From Corynebacterium aurimucosum ATCC 700975 (GTDB lineage: Bacteria; Actinomycetota; Actinomycetes; Mycobacteriales; Mycobacteriaceae): a stretch of DNA of 64,000 bases. This document shows positions 56,957-64,000 of this stretch, one piece after another. The notes under the pieces are model-generated. The model did no database searches. It saw nothing but the letters and a program-made list of their open reading frames with translations, and was not told the DNA's origin. Made by a program: the position numbers and the translations under genes. The DNA lies in assembly GCF_007672725.1 (NCBI RefSeq), contig NZ_VDTC01000002.1, forward strand, positions 124,001 through 188,000, in the 5' to 3' direction. The first letter of the stretch is position 1. Every line of letters starts with the position of its first letter.

Positions 56957-59026
56957 TTAGAGCGATTCGCGGGAAGCGTGAACTTCGTCGTCGTCAGGCA
57001 GCAGGATATCCGAGTTCGTCGGAACGATGGTCGGCAGAATCACCGGCTCGCGCTTGTACTTGGAGTCCATGAGCTTCGATACCTTGCGGCGCAGCTTCTG
57101 CACCATGCGGTAGGTATCGTTCTCTCCCTCAGCGGCGAGGTCATTCATGGTGTTCTCCACCATCTCGGCGACCTCAGGCACGATACCGCGGTCATCGTCG
57201 GAGAAGCCCGTCGTGGACACCGTCGGGTGCTCAAGCAGGCGCGACGTGCGGTTATCGATGACACAGGTGATGGAAACGACACCGCCGGCACCCAGGTTGG
57301 TGCGGTCCGCGAGGGTATCGGCGTCGACATCACCCATCGACACACCATCGACGTAAAGGTTGCCCACCGGGATCTGGCCGACGACCTCAGCACGGCCGTT
57401 GCGCAGATCGACGACAACGCCGTTCTGGGCAAGGACCACGCGATCACGGGCCACACCAGTGGAGACTGCCAGCTCCTTGTTGGCACGCAGGTGGCGCCAC
57501 TCGCCGTGCACCGGCATGGCGTTCTTCGGGCGTGCAGCGTTGTAGAGGAAGAGCAACTCGCCGCCATAGCCGTGGCCGGAGGCGTGGACCTTAGCTTCCT
57601 TGTTCGTGATGACCTCAGCGCCAATCTGGGACAGCATGTTGATAACGCCGAACACGGCCTCCTCATTACCCGGAATCAGGGAGGAGGAGAAGATGATGAG
57701 GTCACCATCGCGGACGGTGATCTGGCGATGCTCACGACGAGCCATGCGGGACAGCGCCGCCATCGGCTCGCCCTGGGTACCAGTGGTGATGAGCAGCACC
57801 TTGTGCGGAGCCATCTTGGCCGCCTCATCGATCGGGATGATGGTGCCGCGCGGAACCTTCAGGAAGCCCATCTTCTCCGCGATTTCCATGTTGCGCATCA
57901 TGGAGCGGCCGTTGAACGCAACCTTGCGGCCGGCGGCCACGGCGGCGTCGATAGCCGCCTGCACGCGGTAGACGTTCGAGGCGAAGGATGCGATGATCAC
58001 GCGCTGCTTTGCCCCAGAAACCAGGCGCTTGAACGTTGCCGGAATGTCGCCCTCAGAGGCGGACACACCCGGGATGTTGGCATTGGTGGAATCGCACAGC
58101 ATGAGGTCCACACCTTCGTCGCCGTAGCGCGACAGGGCAGGCAGATCCGTCGGGCGGTTATCCAGCGGGGTCTGGTCCAGCTTGATGTCACCGGTGTGGA
58201 TGATGTTGCCAGCCGGGGTACCCAGCATGACACCGAGGGCATCCGGGACGGAGTGGTTCACTGCCCAGAAGCGGCAACGGAACGGACCGTAGTTCACATC
58301 GGACTTCTCATTGACCTCAACGAACTTCGGCTTCTGGCGGTGTTCCTTACACTTGGCAGCAATCAACGCAATAGTGAAGCGGGATGCCACAATCGGGATA
58401 TCCGGGCGCAGCTTCAGCAGCCACGGGATAGCACCAATGTGGTCCTCGTGCGCGTGGGTTACGACGAGTGCCTTGACCTTGTGAATCTTCTTCTCAATCG
58501 GGCCAAAGTCCGGGAGAATCAGGTCCACGCCTGGCTCACCGGAGGACGGGAAGAGCACACCACAGTCGATGATGAGCATCTCATCCTGGTACTCAAAGAC
58601 GGTCATGTTTCGACCGATCTCGGAAATACCGCCCAAGGCATAGATACGCAGAGAGTCCTTCTGCCGCTTCGGCGGCTCCGGCAGACGCTTGGTCAGATCC
58701 GCGCCCTGCATGGACTTAGGTACATTGCGACGGCCGCGGTTGTTGTTGCGATTGCGGTTGTTACGACCACCGTTGTTGTTATTGCCGTTGTTGTGGTTGT
58801 TGTTGCCGCCGCGGCCGCGACCACGGCCGCCACGGGAACCACGAGAACGGGAACGACGGTTGCCGTCGTCAGAGTTTCCAGACTCCTTAGAGGATGCGCC
58901 GGAAGCAGCCGATTCCTTCGGCGCTTGGAAAACCGGCGAAGCCGCCTCATTCGAGGCGGTCTCGGTCTCCGAAGGCGGACCCGCCTTACGGGTCACCTTG
59001 CGGGAACGGTTACGGGATTCAGTCAT
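56957..59026 (-). CDS. rnj: Ribonuclease J
   Basis: This is a 689-residue metallo-beta-lactamase/beta-CASP nuclease. The core begins near residue 125 (LRIYALGGISEIGRNM), with the metal motif HAHEDHIGA, then CDSTNANIPG, and beta-CASP motifs; the C-terminal domain is complete. The N-terminal ~120 residues are disordered: Ser/Arg then Gly/Arg (GGRGRGRGG) then Asn/His/Arg (NNNHNNGNNNN), probably RNA-binding. It matures and degrades RNA from 5' ends. Its start is 2 nt after the dapA stop. Confidence 0.96.
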   Translation of the reverse strand: MTESRNRSRKVTRKAGPPSETETASNEAASPVFQAPKESAASGASSKESGNSDDGNRRSRSRGSRGGRGRGRGGNNNHNNGNNNNGGRNNRNRNNNRGRRNVPKSMQGADLTKRLPEPPKRQKDSLRIYALGGISEIGRNMTVFEYQDEMLIIDCGVLFPSSGEPGVDLILPDFGPIEKKIHKVKALVVTHAHEDHIGAIPWLLKLRPDIPIVASRFTIALIAAKCKEHRQKPKFVEVNEKSDVNYGPFRCRFWAVNHSVPDALGVMLGTPAGNIIHTGDIKLDQTPLDNRPTDLPALSRYGDEGVDLMLCDSTNANIPGVSASEGDIPATFKRLVSGAKQRVIIASFASNVYRVQAAIDAAVAAGRKVAFNGRSMMRNMEIAEKMGFLKVPRGTIIPIDEAAKMAPHKVLLITTGTQGEPMAALSRMARREHRQITVRDGDLIIFSSSLIPGNEEAVFGVINMLSQIGAEVITNKEAKVHASGHGYGGELLFLYNAARPKNAMPVHGEWRHLRANKELAVSTGVARDRVVLAQNGVVVDLRNGRAEVVGQIPVGNLYVDGVSMGDVDADTLADRTNLGAGGVVSITCVIDNRTSRLLEHPTVSTTGFSDDDRGIVPEVAEMVENTMNDLAAEGENDTYRMVQKLRRKVSKLMDSKYKREPVILPTIVPTNSDILLPDDDEVHASRESL

Positions 59027-59028
59027 TC

Positions 59029-59937
59029 TTAAAGGACTCCAGCCTTTTCCAAATCGTGACGGAGAACCTCAATCTCATCCGCGTCAGCTGCGGAAACCGG
59101 GAGACGAGGTTCTCCAACTTCAATGCCCTGCAGGCGCAAGGCAGCTTTAACAAGAGTTGCTCCTCCGAGGCGGCCTTGCGCCTCGACGAGCGGGGACAAA
59201 GTTTTCGCGTTGATCTCTCGTGCACGTGCGATATCGCCTTCGTCGAAGGCCACGTAGAGATCAGCCAGGGCACGCGGGGCAATATGACCAATCACGGAAA
59301 TAACGCCTGAAGCACCGAGGGCCAGCCACGGCAAGTTCAGCCCGTCATCTCCGGAGTACCATGCCAATCCGGTTTCCTGGATAAGCGGTGCAGCCGCCAC
59401 AAGATCGCCTTTGGCGTCCTTGACGGCCTTGATGTTCGGCACTTCCGCAAGGCGAAGAAGGGTCTCCGTCTCAATCGGAATGCCCGAGCGGCCAGGGATG
59501 TCATACAGACAAATGGGGAGGTCCACGGCGTCAGCGACAGCGCTAAAGTGCGCATACACACCGGCTTGGGAAGGCTTGGAGTAATACGGAGTTACAACCA
59601 AGAGGCTGTCTGCTCCCGCATCAGCGAAAGCGCGCGCTGCTGAAATGCTGGTGGCGGTGTTATTGGTTCCCGCTCCCGCACACAGCTTAGCGCGACTGCC
59701 TACCTCTTCCTTTACAGCTGCAAACAGCTCCAGTTTCTCATCCAATGACGTCGTCGGTGACTCACCCGTGGTCCCAGCCAAAATGAGCGAATCAATACCG
59801 TTATCAACCAGATGAGCTGCCAGGCGACGACCAGCGGACACATCCAAGGCGCCATCCTGGTCAAATGGAGTGACCATAGCTACGCCTACGCGTCCGAAGG
59901 TGTCGACGCCTGTCTGTGCTGTCATACCTGTGCTCAT
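59029..59937 (-). CDS. dapA: 4-hydroxy-tetrahydrodipicolinate synthase
   Basis: This is a 302-residue enzyme starting [15 protein letters not shown], aligning with the known corynebacterial DapA start. Motifs: [14 protein letters not shown] near residue 55, the catalytic Tyr in [13 protein letters not shown], and the Schiff-base Lys in [11 protein letters not shown] near residue 175. It condenses pyruvate with aspartate semialdehyde in the lysine/DAP pathway. It lies between thyX (71-bp gap) and rnj. Confidence 0.96.
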   Translation of the reverse strand: MSTGMTAQTGVDTFGRVGVAMVTPFDQDGALDVSAGRRLAAHLVDNGIDSLILAGTTGESPTTSLDEKLELFAAVKEEVGSRAKLCAGAGTNNTATSISAARAFADAGADSLLVVTPYYSKPSQAGVYAHFSAVADAVDLPICLYDIPGRSGIPIETETLLRLAEVPNIKAVKDAKGDLVAAAPLIQETGLAWYSGDDGLNLPWLALGASGVISVIGHIAPRALADLYVAFDEGDIARAREINAKTLSPLVEAQGRLGGATLVKAALRLQGIEVGEPRLPVSAADADEIEVLRHDLEKAGVL

Positions 59938-60008
59938 AGGCGTCAAGATTACCCGCTTTCGCCCCTATTGGCTGCATCGGGGTCGTGCGCGAGTCTCCTG
60001 CAAAGCCT

Positions 60009-60757
60009 TTAAGCGTACGGGCTCGAAGCCATTTCGGTCCCGTCGGACAAAGTGGTGATGTGGAAGTCGTCGAAAAGCACCGGCGATTGCTCTCTCAACA
60101 GCTTCAAGCATGTCACCGCCAATTGGCGCATCTCAGTATCAGCCTGCTCCGTTGCCCGAGCGCCGATAAAGTGGCGCCACGCACGGTAGTTGCCGGTCAC
60201 TACTATGCGGGACTCTGTGAGATTGGGCAAAACCGCACGCGCTGCCTGCCGCGCCTGCTTCTTACGAAGCAATGCGTTTGGTTCCTCTTCCAGTTTGGAC
60301 TCGAGGGCGTCGAGCAGCTCTTCGTAGACAAACCTCGCTTCATCGGCCGCTTGTAGCGTTAACCGCGTTAGCTGCTCATCTTCTGCAATGAACTTGGGCA
60401 GCACTACCTCTGCTTCGTCGGAGTGTACGAAGCGTTGTGAAAGCTGGGAGAAGGAGAAGTGCCGGTGGCGCACCAACTCATGCGTTGCCGAGCGCGACAG
60501 CCCTCTTATATACAGCGTCGCGGTGGCATGCTCCAGAAGCGCGTCGTGACCCACTTCCAAGATGTGGTGTAAATAAGCCTGGTTCGACGCGGTACGAGGA
60601 TTTGGCTTATCGAAGGACTCGTAACACGCACGCCCAGCAAACTCGACTAACGCCTCGCTTTCCGACGCCCCCTCGTCCGCCTTCCAATCCACCCCGCGTG
60701 GTGCATGAAACGCCGTTGCCGCGATGAGTTGGACATCAAGCTCAGAGACCTTTGCCA

Positions 60758-60758
<1 letters not shown>
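60009..60758 (-). CDS. thyX: FAD-dependent thymidylate synthase ThyX
   Basis: This is a 249-residue flavoenzyme. The ThyX signature RHR-x7-S appears as RHRHFSFSQLSQR near residue 100, and the substrate/FAD segment GNYRAWRHFIGAR follows near residue 200. It makes dTMP using methylene-THF and NADPH. Its ATG overlaps the dapB stop as TAATG, so translation is coupled. Confidence 0.96.
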
Positions 60759-61504
<746 letters not shown>

Positions 61505-61811
61505 TCACAATCCCTTCATACGTGTTCATACGGTTAGCTGTGCCCAGTCTATCCCCGCCGCCGGCAGGGTTTTGGACAGGGCAGAGAGGGCCGCCATAAA
61601 CCTCGACCAATTGGGTAGTTCACTGGCGTTTAGGCGGTTTTACAACCTGCCACATTTATATCGCACATCCAATCTAATGTGACGCGACTACCCCCGTTTG
61701 TAGTAACGACTTGACGTGAATTCACTACTGGCTATAGCCATGTGCGGTGAGGGTCGGTAGAATCATTGTTAGAACATTTCTTCTAACTCATGTTTCTCGG
61801 GGGAGACATTC
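61505..61811. other. dapB-HNH gene divergent intergenic region
   Basis: This is 307 bp. It contains the dapB leader (minus strand) and, on the plus side, a TAGAAT hexamer (61758-61763) followed by an inverted repeat TTAGAA-6-TTCTAA (61769-61786) in a likely operator position before the HNH gene. The region is A/T-richer than its surroundings. No RNA gene is recognised. Confidence 0.5.
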
Positions 61812-63092
61812 ATGACTACCACCGCCACACACCCTTCAACCTCATCTTCTTTCTTCTTCTCAACAACGAATCCGAATAATCCACACGCTATAGCCCGCGC
61901 CAAAGCACGCCGAGCCACCTATGACACCTGGCAGGCTGCTATGCCCAGCCTGCAGGCTGATATCAACACCACCGCTTTAAGCTTGGTGGCTGCCTGGTCA
62001 CTGCCAGAAGGTCATATCAAAGCAGGTCTGCGTGCTATCCACCGGCTTGATAGCCTGCCGAAAGTCAAAGCCATACAAGACACCTTGTGCCTGCTCGACA
62101 TCGAGTCCTTGATTGCTATTGATCAGCCCATGTCGGCCCTGACAGCCCTGACGGATGAAACCCTGGATTTTATCGACACCATCCTGGCTGACTTTTTCAC
62201 CCCTTCGAAACCCAATCAGGCTTTTCCTACACGTAGCCAAATCAGGCGTAAAGTCCGCGATATATGTAAAACCCTGGATGACTCCATCGCTTTTCGTGAT
62301 ACCCGCCCCAAGGATGCCTACCGGTTTTCTTCTAATGGCACCTCCGCCTGGCTAGAACTCCAAGTTACTGAAGATACCGGCATTAAACTCGATGCCTTCA
62401 TCCACCAAACCGCTGCCAAGCACGACCTGACGATTCCGGATGCTGTCAAGAAACTACTGTCCGGTGAGATTGAGCCTCCAGCCGCTGTGGTGCTACACAC
62501 CTATCAGGCCTGCGATATTGAGAATGCCCCAACCTTTATTGAAGGCTTCGGCTGGCGCCAAGAAGCCATGCCGCATGATAAAACCCGGGACTTAACCGGC
62601 GAGGTAGCCGAAGCAGACGGCTACCAACCGGGCCTGATTATGCGCAAACACGTCGAAGGCCGCGACGGGACCTGCCGAGTCGGCGGGTGTGAAGAGCCAG
62701 CCTTTATTACCCAGTTAGACCACCGACACAACTGGGCTGAAGGCGGGCCAACACATCCGAAGAACCTGGCATGTTTATGCCAAGGACACCACAACATGAA
62801 AACCGATGGCACCTTAAAATACTTCCTGGACCCCTACAGTGGGGATGTTATCTGGCTTTTCGCTGACGGTACCTGGACCATCAACGAAGCAGAAGGCCCC
62901 CTGGCACCAAAACAGAAACGGTGGGCGCAAACAGTCGCCCAACACATCACCGCCACCAGGAAACGTGTGCGTGAAGAAGCCCAACACCTCAAACAAGAAC
63001 TCGACGACTACGCACAACAACAAGCCAAAACCAAAGCCAACACCGAAGCCGAAACCCAGACCGACACCGGTGACGAGGACATCCCCTTCTAA
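61812..63092 (+). CDS. DUF222-type HNH endonuclease-like protein
   Basis: This is a 426-residue protein with GGGGGAGA upstream of ATG 61812. A helical DUF222-like N-terminal region (to about residue 270) is followed by the HNH/zinc module: RDGTCRVGGCEEP, LDHRHNWAEGGPTHPKNLACLCQGHHNMK (H-N-H with two CxxC-type pairs). The C-terminal ~90 residues are charged and helical. The family occurs in many copies in corynebacteria and mycobacteria (13E12-like) and may be mobile or recombinogenic. Its codon use and lower G+C differ from the neighbouring dap genes. Confidence 0.85.
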   Translation: MTTTATHPSTSSSFFFSTTNPNNPHAIARAKARRATYDTWQAAMPSLQADINTTALSLVAAWSLPEGHIKAGLRAIHRLDSLPKVKAIQDTLCLLDIESLIAIDQPMSALTALTDETLDFIDTILADFFTPSKPNQAFPTRSQIRRKVRDICKTLDDSIAFRDTRPKDAYRFSSNGTSAWLELQVTEDTGIKLDAFIHQTAAKHDLTIPDAVKKLLSGEIEPPAAVVLHTYQACDIENAPTFIEGFGWRQEAMPHDKTRDLTGEVAEADGYQPGLIMRKHVEGRDGTCRVGGCEEPAFITQLDHRHNWAEGGPTHPKNLACLCQGHHNMKTDGTLKYFLDPYSGDVIWLFADGTWTINEAEGPLAPKQKRWAQTVAQHITATRKRVREEAQHLKQELDDYAQQQAKTKANTEAETQTDTGDEDIPF

Positions 63093-63096
63093 ACCC

Positions 63097-63229
63097 CGTC
63101 GATTCAAACGACGACGATGACGAAGAACAGGGGGCCTAGCCCTCGTTGAATCAAACGACGACACCACACTCCAAACAACCGAAAGGACAAGAAACCAAGA
63201 ACACACCCACCGTCGAAAAGAACGACGAC
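63097..63229 (+). repeat. Three short hairpin repeats downstream of the HNH gene
   Basis: Three imperfect copies of a 17-20-bp unit occur: CGTCGATTCAAACGACG (63097-63113), TCGTTGAATCAAACGA (63143-63158) and CGTCGAAAAGAACGACG (63211-63227). Each can form a 5-bp stem with a 6-7-nt loop and ends in (AA)CGACGAC. They sit 5-140 bp after the HNH stop. The remaining sequence to 63292 is A/C-rich and without genes. Confidence 0.55.
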
Positions 63230-63313
63230 TGTATCACTCAGCCCTAGTCAGGTCTCCCCTGCTGCAGACAGGGCCGCCGGCGTGGTTTCGTCATGCTCGT
63301 TAATATGGGGCGA

Positions 63314-63703
63314 ATGCAGATCTACATTGCTTCAATACCTGTCGATGACGTTGCTCGCGCGCACGACTTCTATGTCAATACGCTCGGCTTTCGAGTCAAG
63401 GACGATGTGACCCACGGAGACTTTCGATGGCTCACGGTGACCAATGCTGAAGGTCAAGGAAATACGCAGCTCCTCCTCGAGCCTAAGGCCCACCCGGCGT
63501 CCAAGGACTACGCAGCAGCGCTCAAGGCCGATGGCATTCCTGCCACCCAGTTCTTGTCCGCAGACGTGGAGAAGGAATATAGGGAACTCACTGAAAAGGG
63601 CGTGGATTTCACTATGGAGCCCACCGACGTCGGCCCCTCTATCATCGCTGTCTTCGACGACACCGTAGGAAACCTCATCCAAGTTGTACAGCTTAAGAGA
63701 TAG
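63314..63703 (+). CDS. VOC (glyoxalase/bleomycin-resistance fold) protein
   Basis: This protein of about 129 residues, MQIYIASIPVDDVARAHDFYV onward, shows two beta-alpha-beta-beta-beta modules. VARAHDFYVNTLGFRVKDDV and the C-terminal VFDDTVGNLIQVVQL with GN-x-I are typical of the VOC superfamily. The ligand is unknown. TAATAT (63301-63306) ends exactly 7 nt before ATG 63314, indicating a leaderless mRNA; ATGs 3 and 7 codons upstream overlap that hexamer. Confidence 0.82.
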   Translation: MQIYIASIPVDDVARAHDFYVNTLGFRVKDDVTHGDFRWLTVTNAEGQGNTQLLLEPKAHPASKDYAAALKADGIPATQFLSADVEKEYRELTEKGVDFTMEPTDVGPSIIAVFDDTVGNLIQVVQLKR

Positions 63704-63708
63704 CGAAA

Positions 63709-64000
63709 TTGTCGCGCCTAGTTTCTTTCCGCTTCCATCATCGCAATCATCACCGCTGTATGTATCATGCCGCTGGGCGGATGCACGGATCGCGGCGCGG
63801 ATACGTTACCGGCGCCGCTGGTCAGCACGATTCCGTCGAGCACAAGCACCGCCGATGCACCGCAGCAGTCCAGTGACACGCAGGCCCCCTTCCCGGCAGG
63901 TAGCCAATGCCGCTGCTTTAAGGAAGCGCTTTTCTCAACCTGGGAATCGAAGGCACCCCGCGGCCTTCCACGCCTGAGCTTGAAGAAAAAATATATGAAG
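63709..64000 (+). pseudogene. Frame-broken lipoprotein gene at window edge
   Basis: TTG 63709 reads LSRLVSF, then the signal-peptide-like ASIIAIITAVCIMPLGGC (lipobox PLGGC, Cys codon 63782-63784) continues only in the +1 frame, and near 63922-63935 a plausible protein tail (LNLGIEGTPRPSTPELEEK) returns to the first frame. The hydrophobic frame has no start codon of its own because TAG stands at 63719-63721. This suggests two compensating frameshifts, by mutation or sequencing error. The window edge cuts the rest. Confidence 0.35.

Noticed and set aside
56873..59032. Plus-strand frame of about 720 codons opposite rnj
   Set aside because: Antisense shadow of RNase J; His/Arg/Val-rich composition and no start context.
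63684..63977. 97-codon Arg/Pro-rich frame after the VOC gene
   Set aside because: Starts with TTG inside the VOC gene and has shadow-like composition; the lipoprotein-type reading in the other two frames is more protein-like.

Overview
This window is about 64 kb of chromosome from a high-G+C Gram-positive bacterium, almost certainly a Corynebacterium. The evidence is a DtxR that matches the 226-residue C. diphtheriae protein in length and metal-ligand positions, together with the gene orders sigB-dtxR-galE, nrdR/divS-lexA-sugR, ptsI/fruK-fruA-ptsH, recA-recX-miaB, bioYMN, pspA/clgR-cinA-pgsA and ftsK/rnj-dapA-thyX-dapB. From memory these follow the C. glutamicum cg2090-cg2163 block closely. 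No rRNA, tRNA, CRISPR array, IS element or prophage was recognised.

Layout. 1-5.2 kb: 3' truncated dhaK, an SF2 helicase, two small DUF genes (DUF3039 and DUF3099) and a methyltransferase. 5.2-13.9 kb: dtd, the sigma factor sigB, the iron regulator dtxR with galE, a DUF4192 gene, a PAC2-family gene and a DUF3516 helicase. 14-18.8 kb: an orphan PTS-IIC-like transporter, a small unknown, a VIT1-type metal transporter, then ahpC-ahpD divergent from oxyR. 18.9-25.9 kb: a Gly/Asn/Tyr-rich membrane protein, hrpA, nrdR, and a divS/lexA divergent pair with several LexA-like half sites. 26.2-32.5 kb: the sugar phosphotransferase block (sugR, ptsI, fruK, fruA, ptsH). 32.9-46.1 kb: hflX-uraA, a Cys/Gly-tailed protein, a gene-miaA-dapF operon, DUF349 and GNAT genes, and recA-recX-miaB-(Rv2732c-like). 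46.3-51.6 kb: a lipoprotein, the biotin ECF transporter bioYMN, pspA, clgR, cinA, pgsA and a YciI gene. 51.6-61.5 kb: terC behind a probable Mn2+ riboswitch, ftsK, a TIGR03085 gene, then dapB-thyX-dapA-rnj. 61.8-64 kb is more accessory: a DUF222/HNH nuclease gene followed by three hairpin repeats, a glyoxalase-fold gene, and what looks like a frame-broken lipoprotein gene at the window edge.

The stretch is rich in stress and regulatory functions: SigB, ClgR, HflX, OxyR/AhpCD, LexA/RecA/RecX/DivS, SugR, DtxR and NrdR. Candidate SigH promoters sharing GGGAAC-18 nt-GTT stand upstream of sigB, clgR and hflX. At least six genes without a good Shine-Dalgarno have a -10-like hexamer exactly 6-7 nt before the start codon, as expected for leaderless mRNAs. 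The least explained feature is a pair of strongly foldable modules in the ptsH/uraA convergent intergenic region (32586-32835). A second curiosity is a hairpin flanked by inverted DnaA-box-like 9-mers at 9977-10034. No wholly new protein system could be proven from sequence alone.
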